Below, one piece after another: positions 1-14,300 of a stretch of DNA of 64,000 nt. A program made the position numbers and the translations under genes. Under the pieces are notes generated by a model. It was not told where the DNA came from. It saw nothing but the letters and a program-made list of their open reading frames with translations, and did not search any database. Numbering within the stretch: the stretch's first letter is position 1; the number at the start of each line of letters is the position of its first letter. The DNA is from Acanthococcus lagerstroemiae (lineage: Eukaryota; Arthropoda; Insecta; Hemiptera; Eriococcidae), in the NCBI GenBank assembly GCA_031841125.1, contig CM063108.1, forward strand, positions 70,280,344-70,344,343, in the 5' to 3' direction.

Positions 1-3765
<3,765 letters not shown>

Positions 3766-4902
3766 CTGCAACATGTGCATCACCTCAAATATTTTCCATA
3801 ATGTACACTGAGACACCAAAATAGTGTTTCGAGGCTACGTATTATATTACGATATTATCAAGTATTACAAATTTTGAAAACAAAAAATGTGCAGTTCCAA
3901 ACGATAACCAATGGACGAGCACGTGGTTCATAATAAACCCGACCGTCGGAAGTACATCAACGAGGATCATAAATAATAAGGTTGAACTTACTTTTGGTCG
4001 CTGTGAGCACACCTAACTCTCAGTACGAATAATTATATGATGACAGGAATTTACCGCAAGTTCAAACAATCTCACGCTAAGAGATATGAATGCCGGTAGC
4101 ACAGAGTACAGGCCAAACGAGATGTTCCGGTATCAACGAATTTAATGAAGACGTGCGTAGCGGATTCTAGGGTCGGCTAAAAAGGGGGGGGGGTATTCGG
4201 GAGCAAGGTGCACGCAACACGCCAGCTAGAGAGATTTGGAATGATCTAGAACCTACATGAAAGAATAAGAAATATGATGCAATGATACGAATATTTTCGT
4301 TATTCAACTAAATTTCCCTGGTGCGATTTTCGGACAGCAAACATCCCATATTCCCATATACCGATATAACGATACACCGAGTTTTCATGTGTTTTAGTCC
4401 GAGTCTAAATGCGGTGCTCTTCGGCTTCCTCGCCAGCCCACTGGTCACTGGCTGCAGTAGGCACTAGACAGTACAGAAAAATGTTACTAAAACTCAAAAT
4501 TGGTATAGTTACAGGCAGATCCGCGAACGCGTAAAATTTATGCCGCCGACGCCGTAGAGAAATTTGTAAAAGTGTTGCCATCACCAGAGGAGAAAAGACT
4601 ATGGTAACATTGTTGTTGACCGTTTGAGGAAACTACGTACGTTCCACCACCGCAGCTACCGCACAACCGCTGCGTGCAAGGTACGACCGTGGTACGACAC
4701 AGCCCACAGCGTTACAGCAGTCTTCAGCTCTTCACGTTCACTGTGCAGTGATCCCTCGTTTACTCATTTTGATGTTTCAGCTTTTCAAGCTCGAGTATTT
4801 TCGGTAGAATATTTTCAGTTTTTTCAACTTGGTGAATTGTGCAGTCCAACTGCGTTCTTAAACTCGTGTTACTTGGAAATTCACATTATTTATCGAACAC
4901 AA
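3766..4902. promoter_or_regulatory. Shared Hsp60/Hsp10 5' region (putative bidirectional promoter)
   Basis: About 1.1 kb separates the two divergent start codons. It must hold both transcription starts and the 5' untranslated sequence, possibly including a 5'UTR intron for Hsp60. Head-to-head Hsp60/Hsp10 genes with a common promoter are known from vertebrates and several insects. I could not see a convincing perfect heat-shock element array by eye. A run of ten G follows AAAAA near 4180. Promoter function is inferred from gene arrangement only. Confidence 0.55.
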
Positions 4903-5961
4903 ATGGTAGGTACCCAACACTTGCTTCCTTGTAGCCGGTATCCATTTCTCACGTGTTGAGCTACCGATACTGTTTTGTTCGCATACTGCCGCCACACTTA
5001 TAAACGGTGTTGTCTCTTTAAATGTGAACCTATTGCCAAATGGCTGACAACCTCCGAATACTGTTCGGAAGTTGACGTGACCGGTATAATTTTTGGAGAA
5101 TACTAGCGATGCTACATCAAAGTGTGTTCTCTTACCTATGTATCTGTTATAGCTAACCACCATTCATTCTTCACTTCGAGTTGAACTATGACTATCGCGT
5201 AGCCGCGTACTTTAAATGATTTACCTCTCAATGCCTGATGTGAGCGACGAGTCATATGTATTAATTTCGTCGATCGTTTCCTATGTTGCATAAAGGCTTC
5301 CGGATTAGCGTCTCGATTGAAACCGCTCTTTGACCGAGTGTTGATTATGAAAGCCGAGAAAATAACGAAGACGAAAGGTGGAATTATGTTGCCGGAAAAA
5401 GCCGTTGGAAAAGTGTTAGAAGGAACTGTCATTGCCGTCGGTCCAGGTGCTCGGAGTGAGGTAGACTACGTAGTTTCTTGATTATTACGAAGTTTCTGAA
5501 CATCTCGTGCGAATGGCCGATATCGGCTTCCGATTTCAAAAATAACAAGACACCCTTTCATAGATTGCCCCAGTGAATCGAAACACCGCTGAAATATTGA
5601 GGGGCCGCGACATTGAAGTCATGGCAAATTTTATCTTGATCTTCTCCGCGTTCGAATATACATCCATCAATATGATTCTCATTTTATGAATAATTCTCAC
5701 CCACCTTTCTTGCAGATTGGATATTCTGATATATTTGTTCCAATTCAGTTCTGTACGAGTGATGTTTCTGTAACTATGATACCCTATCTTATTATCGAAC
5801 TATTTTGACTTCGATGTTTTCAGGCTGGAAATTTCATCGCTCCACAGCTGAAAGTTGGAGATAAGGTTCTGTTGCCCGAGTACGGGGGTACGAAAGTCGA
5901 GTTGGAAGATAAGGAATACCACTTATTCCGAGAAACTGATTTGTTAGCTAAATTAGATTAA
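4903..5961 (+). CDS. Hsp10: Mitochondrial co-chaperonin Hsp10
   Basis: Lid protein that caps the Hsp60 ring in the mitochondrial matrix. The certain exons are 5296-5460 and 5824-5961 (stop TAA at 5959). They read RLKPLFDRVL, then TKTKGGIMLPEK, GTVIAVGPGAR, LKVGDKVLLPEYGGTKVE and end LLAKLD. GGIMLPEK is the mobile loop that contacts Hsp60. No in-frame ATG lies close upstream in the second exon, so I propose a first coding exon holding only the ATG (4903-4905), spliced ATG|GTAGGT to AAAG|GCTTCC at 5296, giving MASGLASRLKPLFDRV and 101 residues, the usual length. An alternative tiny exon is ATG|GTAACA at 4601. The downstream exons are certain; the start exon is an inference. Divergent from Hsp60. 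Confidence 0.93.
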
Positions 5962-6314
5962 GTTGTAGTTGGGTTTACGGACGATGAACGCGTTTAGTGG
6001 TATTAGGTCACATGAAAGTGCTGAAACAAGAACTTCGGAGCGGATACTTTTTTTACCGCATTATTCCATAATTATTTTACGAGTTCTTCGTTTTTGTCTA
6101 ATTGTAATCCGCCGAGAAAGCATTTAAGTTCGTTTTGTATCGAGAAGTAGCTGTATTAAAGGTTAATGTTTTTTTGTAAAATGTTACTGATTATCATTAT
6201 TTATAGCAAGGAAGTAATATCGACGGTGGGTAAAAATGTGAGAATTGAAAAAAAAAAGAAAACATTCGCAAACTACGTTTAATGTTTTTTTTTTAAAAAA
6301 TACTAATTTACACG

Positions 6315-7328
6315 TTACGACGCTTTTTTTTCGAGGAAGCCTCTATCGATGAAGTGTGAAACGTCTTTATGGTCCATGTCCGGATAACTGAGGTCTGCAT
6401 CTTCCAAGGCTTTACATTTTGCTACATCTGTAAGCGCCTGTAAATAGCGAAACTCTAAATGAAGAACTACCAGTTAAGTATACGAATTCATGGGTGAAAA
6501 TTTGATCGTCTTATTTCGAATTCCGCAGTCAGCGTAAAATGGGAAAGACGGATACCTTAAATGTTCTCGGTTCCCAAATAGCCAGATCAGCTAATATTTT
6601 CCGATTTAGCAGGATCAAACTCCGCTGTATACCCTCCAGCAACGTCCAAGAACGAAGACCATGCTCCTGGCAAGCAGCCTCAATACGTAGATTGCTCAAC
6701 TGTAAGTGAGAACAGATTTACGTCAGTTTTTCACTACGCAAAGTTAGCATAATATTTACTAAAAAAAATTGAAGATACGCATATCGCGGAGATACAAGCT
6801 CACTGACATCAGTCAAGTCGCGTTTCTTATCTTGCCGTCCGCGAGTCGCGTGTTTGAATGCACGTATTACTCCTCTAATCGCATTTCTGAAACAGTTTCT
6901 TCTACGACCGTAAAAATGCTGAAACGAATTAAGAAGCGATGAAAATAATACACGGGTATGAGCCATACGATTCGCGAGCAACGCGTAACATCAAAAGCGT
7001 TCACATTTTCGACGTGACGCATTCGCATAGTTTTCTAAATCAAATACTGCAGCTTGGAAGCAGTATTAATCATTATTCTGACTCGTAGATAAAGATTATT
7101 TAGCTTAACAAAAGCCATGTCTGCTGCAGCAAATCATAAAAATTGTATCTTCTCAAAGAGCCATCAGCTCATATTTCTTTAGCTTCTTGTCAATAATCCG
7201 TAATAGATGAATCAGAAAATGGAACGTACCGCTGAAAACATGAGCGTCCTTCTTCTTTTCCAAAACTTATCAGGGCATATTATATTTTTCGTCCTCGGCG
7301 CCATTCTCATCAATGTAGCGAATACCAT
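6315..7328 (-). CDS. mRpL20: Mitochondrial ribosomal protein bL20m
   Basis: Large-subunit mitoribosomal protein of the bacterial L20 family, which binds 23S-type rRNA during assembly. Four exons: 7328-7230, 6918-6808, 6699-6556 and 6437-6315 (stop TAA), 158 residues, close to the fly protein. It starts MVFATLMRM and continues DKFWKRRRTLMFSA, then the diagnostic GRRRNCFRNAIRGVIRAFKH block with ATRGR, then LRIEAACQEHG and a LADLAIWEPRTFKAL C-terminal segment. The donor after DLTD (GAT|GTCAGT) was chosen because the stronger-looking GTGAGC three bases further on gives a frame with a stop. The 3' end converges on Hsp10 with ~350 bp between stop codons. Start choice is supported by the similarity of MVFATL to the fly N-terminus. 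Confidence 0.93.
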
Positions 7329-7699
7329 TTTACAGACAATTTAACGGCAATGAGTAATAATCAAGTATTTATACTGAGAAACAAAAAAGATATATAGTAC
7401 TTTCTTTCTAATTCGGATATGCTCAACGGCTGTTTTATTCTAACTTAATTTTACTTTTAGAAGGATTAAGGGCCTGTTTTGTAAGTTGCAGCTAAACAAC
7501 AGCGAACAAAATGCAAGACAGCAGAGTAAAAAATATAGTTACTGACCACCGGCAGTTATAATCTCAGGCGAAATCGAAATCTCATATTATCTCATTCCAC
7601 AAAACCCTGATTGCCTGAATAGAGCAAACTAGAAACTCAACGATCAGACATTTTCATAAAGCCTCGTTCACACTAAAGTCTGGTGCTCTGTGGACTGTG

Positions 7700-7827
7700 G
7701 TCGAATCCGACAACGCGAAGCGTAGAGCGTACCGCAACCGCGTAGTCAATTCCGCATCGACAGGCGCGGTGCGAATCAAAATGGCGGCTCATTATATGTA
7801 CCTGTGTGTAACTATAGTATCCCTAGT
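7700..7827. mobile_element. Decayed, truncated copy of the 169-bp palindromic MITE
   Basis: The stretch matches the right-hand two thirds of the 169-bp element with many substitutions and small insertions: GAATCCGAC, GCGTAGTCAATTC, GCATCGAC, ATCAAAATGGCGGCT and CTATAG are recognisable in order. The left terminus is not visible. It is an older member of the family than the three intact copies. Confidence 0.6.
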
Positions 7828-7829
7828 TC

Positions 7830-7912
7830 CAGGGATGGCAAACGAAACGAAACGAAATAACGAAACAATGAAATTAATAACGATTGATTTTTGTCAAAAA
7901 TATTGAAACGAA
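7830..7912. mobile_element. Truncated CAGGGATGGCAAAC element
   Basis: Begins CAGGGATGGCAAACGAAACG and shares the internal block AACGATTGATTTTTGTCAA with the copy at 8931, but stops after the A-run without the right terminus. The hAT-like terminus suggests a non-autonomous hAT. Confidence 0.5.
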
Positions 7913-7996
7913 AAAAAAAATCTGATTTGTGATTTTTAGGATCGGCTACTAGTAGCCGAGCCTATTGCAACCACTTTCTAGGGTCGGGTACTAGTA

Positions 7997-8165
7997 GGGC
8001 TCTATAGTTTCACCTGGGTATACTAAGCCGCCGTTTTGGTTCATACTGCGCCCGTGAATGCCGAATCCGACTATGCGGAGCGTAACGCGTAGTCAATTCG
8101 GCATCGACGGGCGCAGTATGAACCAAAATGGTGGCTTAGTATACCCAGGTGAAACTATAGAGCCC
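7997..8165. mobile_element. 169-bp palindromic MITE, copy 1
   Basis: Starts GGGCTCTATAGTTTCACC and ends with its inverse complement GGTGAAACTATAGAGCCC; the inverted match continues almost to the centre, so the whole element is one long hairpin. Flanked by TA on each side (7995-7996 and 8166-8167), the target-site signature of Tc1/mariner-type transposases. It encodes nothing. Confidence 0.85.
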
Positions 8166-8277
8166 TAGTACTAGTAGCCGAGCCTACGATTCGGACTTCC
8201 CAGGTTCCCAGACCGATGGCGCGCTAGCATCGGGCCTTCCTCCCTTTCCGCACTTCAGGAAATAGTGCCATCGAATT

Positions 8278-8345
8278 CTTATCAACGTTAGGATACACTG
8301 TACGTAAACAATGCCTAGCATCTCATGTAATCCTAACGTTGATAA
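8278..8345. repeat. Short inverted repeat
   Basis: Arms CTTATCAACGTTAGGAT and ATCCTAACGTTGATAAG are exact inverse complements around a loop of about 34 bases. Function and family unknown. Confidence 0.6.
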
Positions 8346-8382
8346 GGTTCTGTTGAATCTTGGGAAGTTCGAATAATCGAAA

Positions 8383-8865
8383 CAAAGTCATATAGATACA
8401 CCAAGTTAGACGACTAGCGCGTTTCCGCGTTCTGCCGTCATGCCATTGCGCTGCTATCGCTGAACTCCTTTGGTTGCATTGCGCGTATATGGACATTTTT
8501 ACGTTTTTGCGGATTAGCTCAAAAACTATCAATTGTGATGAAAAATTGGAAAGAGCTAAATTTGCTCACCTTGGAATTTCCCATCGAATGCGAGTAAATT
8601 CGAAATTTTTATGGGTAAAATTTTGAAACTGATCTTACCTGATAGAAAATAACAGGTAGAATAAATTTTGTTCTTTTCACGTTTTCATAAAACTCGACCG
8701 TTAGTGAGATAAACGCAAAACCTTGTTAGGGCTCCCAACGTTTACATTGATTTCACGGCAGTCGAACGCTGCCAGCGCTGCTATCGGGATAAATTATCGT
8801 AACATACGAAGTTTAACATTGGTTAAATGGAGAGTCGAACGACTTGGTGTATCTATATGACTTTG
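8383..8865. mobile_element. 483-bp non-autonomous hAT-like element
   Basis: Terminal inverted repeats CAAAGTCATATAGATACACC and GGTGTATCTATATGACTTTG enclose 483 bp, and both sides carry the exact 8-bp duplication AATCGAAA (8375-8382 and 8866-8873). An 8-bp duplication is the hAT hallmark. No transposase frame is visible inside. Confidence 0.85.
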
Positions 8866-8930
8866 AATCGAAATTTCATTTCTTTTCCTGGGTGAGTTGA
8901 GTCAGGGTGAGTTCAGTAAATAGCAGGGAT

Positions 8931-9026
8931 GGCAAACAAACGAAACGAAATTACGAAATAACGATTGATTTTTGTCAAAAATATTGAAACGAAAAAAAAA
9001 AAAACGGTTTCGTTTGCCATCCCTGG
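8931..9026. mobile_element. Short CAGGGATGGC...GCCATCCCTG element
   Basis: The ends CAGGGATGGCAAAC and GTTTGCCATCCCTG are inverted repeats around less than 100 bp that include an A-run. The interior matches the truncated copy at 7830. No convincing target duplication is seen; a hAT MITE is the best guess from the termini. Confidence 0.65.
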
Positions 9027-9726
9027 AATTTTCATCATCCTCATCCTCATCATTTTTTTCTTTGAATACGACTGAATTATTTACAGCTCAATCAGAGTTG
9101 TTACGTTTAAAACATATTTGTTTTAAACAGTGTTTAAAACATATTTTAAACACCAGAAAAAAACAAAAACATGTTTTAAACCAAAGACCCGTTTTAAACG
9201 TATTTTTTATTTAAAACGTTGTATTTTTTGCTTCTATTTTTTTTGTTTTAAACACTCTTTTTTGTTCAGACTAAAGGTACCACAAAACATACCGCATTTA
9301 GTAGCCACCATCTTCGAATGTCAGAGCCGGGAAAGTTTATACTTCACCTGGCTTCGCGGCTACACTATTACTCAAGATAACGGGTGACGAAGGTATGCGT
9401 GATTAGTAGGTTCAGGTAGGTCCGTAGGAGCGCTGCCGTCAACATTTTTATTTGATTTAGGTTTTTCTGAGAAGTTGAAAATTTGAAATAAATGTCTCAT
9501 TGAATCACAAATCTTGTATTTAATCAATGCAACCAAACACAATACACATCACAGGAACTTATTTTTATCTTATCTTTTATAAAAGTAAAAACATGAAAGA
9601 GAAATTGAGTTTTTGAGAAAAACTTATTAATTTTTTATTTAATGGTACATTATCAGTCCCAATTTGGTATACCAGCATCACAGCACTGACCATTGATTGA
9701 GATAGTGAAAATAAAAATGAAAATTT

Positions 9727-9803
9727 GAGGAGTTATCTGTCAAAAGGGTGTCCGTTCCATAAGAAATACATTGAACGGACGCCCTTTTGACAGATAACTC
9801 CTC
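9727..9803. repeat. 77-bp near-perfect hairpin
   Basis: Arms of 31 bases (9727-9757 and 9773-9803, containing TTATCTGTCAAAAGGG and its inverse) differ at one position around a 15-base spacer. No family recognised. Confidence 0.7.
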
Positions 9804-9948
9804 ATTTTGTACTTATAATTGTGAACTGTATCGAGAAAAGGGGTTTAGTAAGCAAAACACAAATTTCCCAGAAGAATGAAAACAAAGTTTGAATGCGAAT
9901 ACCTATCCTTGGACTAGAGCGATCAACTTTGATGGCTTGCTTGTACTA

Positions 9949-10117
9949 GGGCTCTATAGTTTCACCTGGGTATACTAAGCCGCCATTTTGGTTCATACTG
10001 TGCCCGTGGATGCCGAATCCGACTATGCGGAGCGTACCGCGTAGTCAATTCGGCGTCGACGGGCGCAGTATGAACCAAAATGGTGGCTTAGCATACCCAG
10101 GTGAAACTATAGAGCCC
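9949..10117. mobile_element. 169-bp palindromic MITE, copy 2
   Basis: Same ends and same length (169 bp) as copy 1 with a handful of substitutions, for example ACCGCG at the centre for AACGCG. TA dinucleotides flank both ends (9947-9948 and 10118-10119). Confidence 0.85.
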
Positions 10118-10166
10118 TACTTGTACAAGCCTAAATAATTTTTTTATTTTTTTCGACAGTACTAGG

Positions 10167-10512
10167 CAGGGCTGACAAGCCAATCATCATTGGCTCAAAC
10201 TTCACGATTGGCTTACAAGCCAATGGCCGATTTTGATTAGCTTGGGAATGGCTTTTTCATAATTTCATCAACTGCCGTTCATGATGTAGTCGCCCGGTCG
10301 AGCACGATCCACGATGCACCATGCACGAGCCGTTTTCTTGAAGGAAAAAAAAAAAAAAAAAATTCATTGGCTTGTGCTGCTTCGATAAATTGATCGGCTT
10401 TTTATTGGCTTAGTGCTTTTTGAAGGATTGGCTTTTGATTAGCTTCACAAGCCAATCAAATACGGCTCCTTCTTCTGCTAAGCCAATCATTCGCTTTAGC
10501 TTGTCAGCCCTG
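10167..10512. mobile_element. 346-bp non-autonomous hAT element
   Basis: Ends CAGGGCTGACAAGC and GCTTGTCAGCCCTG are perfect inverted repeats, flanked by the exact 8-bp duplication GTACTAGG (10159-10166 and 10513-10520). The interior repeats AAGCCAAT/ATTGGCTT many times in both directions, so it folds extensively. No coding capacity. Confidence 0.9.
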
Positions 10513-10518
10513 GTACTA

Positions 10519-10687
10519 GGGCTCTATAGTTTCACCTGGGTATACTAAGCCGCCATTTTGGTTCATACTGCGCCCGTGGATGCCGAATCCGACTATGCGG
10601 AGCGTAACGCGTAGTCAATTCGGCATCGACGGGCGCAGTACGAACCAAAATGGTGGCTTAGTATACCCAGGTGAAACTATAGAGCCC
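10519..10687. mobile_element. 169-bp palindromic MITE, copy 3
   Basis: Identical length and ends to copies 1 and 2, flanked by TA (10517-10518 and 10688-10689). Its first two bases GG are part of the neighbouring hAT element's target duplication, so the hAT inserted at the edge of this already resident copy. Confidence 0.85.
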
Positions 10688-11349
10688 TAACAGTACCAGT
10701 GAAAGAGCAGGTCTTAATTACTAATTAGTATAAATCGAGTAAAATCTCAAAATCGAATTTTTTGCTCACTAACCACCTTTTATCAATGCAGTTCACAATT
10801 TATAAATAGATAAATACTGGAAAAGTTGGATAAAATAAAACTTTTGCTTTTGCTTTCAATTATTATTTTTTGTGCATTCCAGCTTCTGCTTTCAGCTTTT
10901 GCTTTTGGCTTCCCACTTTCAGCTTTTAGCTTGCTTTTCATCGCTGGTCAAAAGGGAATTTCGACGTAAGTAACACTGTTCTCCTGCCCACTGTCACGTG
11001 TCAGAACTGAACATTATTCAAATGAATACTGCATTAATTTTCTTCAGTGTTTGTTCGAAATGGACGAGCTGCTCCGTGAGTAGCTATCAGTGAATGTCGA
11101 ATGTCTGAGTACGTTGGAAGCGCCGTTATTTAGGATCATCTGGTGAAACTCGAATGCATTCCATGTTCCATGGTACCCGGCCAGTCATGTGTCGAATCTC
11201 TTGTTCTGAAACACTCCTGCCTTTATTGCGGAAATCGTTTGGCGCGCTTCGGTTGCCTGCAGTTTGGTTTTGTTTCTTGGCAAAGGTAACTCATTAACTG
11301 CGGCGTCTGCTGAAAATCTGTCAGAAAAATGCGATGCGAAGTCGGAGGA

Positions 11350-14300
11350 ATGGCCGATACCAATCCTCGTGTTAGTGACACATTGCCGAGGAGAGGTCGA
11401 GTCAACGAAGGTAAGAATCTACTGTTTATCTCGTATTTGGTTCCGTCGCGGTCGCGAAACTTTATAACTTATCCGAATGGCAGATCCAGCTTTAACGTTT
11501 TTCATTAATATGCTAATGTCAGCAGAGTAGGGTGTCAGGCCAAACGACCGAATGTATAGGTTACACATCAGAGAGGGTTTCGGTTTGAAGACTACAGTTG
11601 GTATCTGGAAAGTGTGTAACATGAGTGATGGTAAAAGTAGTAACCAATTGAAAGTTTTGTGCGAGTATATCTTAGAATTCGGGGGACCGACATTCCATTC
11701 TCGTGATTTCAAGTTTTGTTACTTAACGGAGCAAAATAGTAAAATGGACTGCGAACTACGGTAAGAAGTGCGGTCGTGGGGCAAGGGATAAGATTGATTC
11801 CAGATTTTGAAGGATCGATGTTTCATCCTAAAGATATGTTATCGGGATCGGATAGGGCTTTTGTAGTGGCCTGAGAAAGAAACGTGAAAACGGCTCACAT
11901 GCATAAATGTTTATGTTAATTATTACTGAATGCCACTGGCTGACCGGCCCTTTTTACCGTTTTGGACGACGGCCCAATGGGCCTTGGCCCACCGGCCCAC
12001 CATTCCTGTCTGACCCTGTTATTATTATCCACTGTACTCGTAAGTACTTGTGAGGAACGATTTTCTTTGTGGTAATTTACGTTTCAGTACTTACTACTTA
12101 GCCTGTTGAGAAATAACTGGATCAAGTATCCTCCAGTGCACGTGAAAAAGAGGGTTCGGCGAGATTGACTTTCATATTGAATAATCAGCTATTGACATAA
12201 CAATTTGTCGAGTTAAGTTTTGAATTACTATTTTCGTATTAGTTGAGGAGTAAGGGCCACTGAGGTGAAATAACGTTGAAATCGTATTGTCCATCTTTTG
12301 TGATGAAGATCTTAGTAGGATTGAAAGCGAGTTACCTATATTAGATATTGCGAAAGAAGCGAACGGCGTCGAGTCGGTATTATGTTGCTGACTAACAAGT
12401 AGTAAACATTCGACTCAACCACCTGCTACCACAGTGACTCTGACTCAATTCAAAAATCATAACTTTTGAATTATTACCGTGGGAAGGACTTGAAAGACGT
12501 ACTTACCTATTCTATTAGTCAACAAAAATGCAGCATGAATGATTGCGAGAAAAGCTCACAGAGAACTTGTATGCCACTGTAATAGATTGAAGACCATGGA
12601 CGATGCAATCGAAAAAAGTGTTAGAATTTTAGTTACATCTGCACCATAATCGGGAAGACCTGTGCTGTATAATGCTTGATTTTGAATTATGACATTTTTG
12701 AGGATGATATGTAAGTATTTTGGCCTTGCTATTTCGAATTGCGATGCTTCTTAAATCTCACGTAACCCTCAAGTAGGCTTTCTTGAGTTGTTTCACTTCA
12801 GTAGCGAGTGTGCGATATATGCATATTTAAGCCTAGAAATGATGGAAATGTAGAGAATGCTGATATAGCTAGGTACAAGCGGTGTGTATACACTCACCCA
12901 CACGAATGGACACATTCCAGCTATTCAACAGTTCAATGTAAAAGAGGTAGTAACCTCATTGAACGTCACATACATGATGGTACTAGCGCCATTGCTATCG
13001 ACTGACAAGAGTATGCTAACCTACTAACAATCAGATTTCTATAATAAATTGTGCATACTCCGTGATTTAATGTTGTCGTTTGATGTTTTCATCAGACTCG
13101 TTCCCAGGTTATTACTTACCAACTCATTTAATGAATTGATAATTGTAATTTTTCCACTCATCGAACTCATTCAGTTAGATAATACGTTTGCTCATTTCAG
13201 CTGAACTTATCGATTTGATTCTGCATGAATAAACTGGCCGTGTATTGAATCGCAACGCTTGTATACAATAAAGCCGGAAAGTGAACTCATTTTGACATAA
13301 GTTCTGCTAACTTCTGCCGGTGAACGACTTCTGTCCTAACAGCAAATTGATTATATTTTTAACCAGTGTCTCACTGTTGAACGGTGCAATGACTGGGAAG
13401 ATGTTCCCATTTGGGGAGATCTACAGTCTGGTAGTATTCGTTGTACACAGAGAATGCTAAAAAATTACCGAATTTGAACGTCGGTTTCCAATTACCCCCC
13501 CCCCCCCACGTCCACTTTTGAATTACATGCATGTTTTTTTCGAATTCGGTTCAGTGTGCGTGGATCAATCAGAAGGTATGTACCATACAAGCTTATCCCG
13601 AATTGTTGATATTGAGAGCTAAAATTTATACCAAAAGACGAATTCGTGAATAGGAGTCGGTATGTTAAATTCATTCGTTGCACGTCGCTCAGCCTTCTTC
13701 GCGTGTTGAACTAGTTAAGCATGGGTACGACGAAGTGGCACGTATTTCTTCATTAAAATCCAACGTGTATCTACTTTCCCACGGTTAGCCAGCCAAGGGC
13801 AGTTGGAGTTCCTTGATTGGAGGCTAGAGAGAGGTGGATTGAACGAAAGGGGTTGAAGTTATTTTTCGCTCGTTAGAGAGGAACAAAAGGTTTTATGGGA
13901 AACGTATCACACACCCCCCTCCCCCTCCAATCATCATTCCATCTGTAGTGTTGGCATTGTGAATCCTGTATCGTTATGAACATGTATTTTTCTACGTTTT
14001 CTTTTTCATTAGTTTGTTGTTATTGTTGGCATCGTCGTTGTCCTTAAAGATTTTGCGTACAACTGTGACCTGCCAGGAAGAAAGGGACCTGTGCGCAAAA
14101 AAATCCCTTTTACACGTTTTTGATAAAGAAACGAGTAAAACTATCCCCTTACTGTAGGAGCAGGGCTACCAACGTAAGTACTTTCTTTTGGATAGCTTCC
14201 AAATTTTGTTTATCCGCTCTCCTGTAAAATTTATTTACAATTTTGCGCTCAAGTCCCTGTCTTCCTGGCAGGCAGGTCACATTACTGAAGGGACGAACAC

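Larger units (their letters stand above)
7329..11349. other. Transposon-rich spacer between mRpL20 and CCDC50-like gene
   Basis: I see no gene here. From left to right it holds a decayed 169-bp-type element, two CAGGGATGGCAAAC elements, a short inverted repeat at 8278-8345, a 483-bp hAT-like element, a 77-bp hairpin at 9727-9803, two further 169-bp elements and a 346-bp hAT element. Individual elements are listed separately. The last ~600 bp before 11350 is presumably the promoter and 5'UTR of the CCDC50-like gene. Confidence 0.7.
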
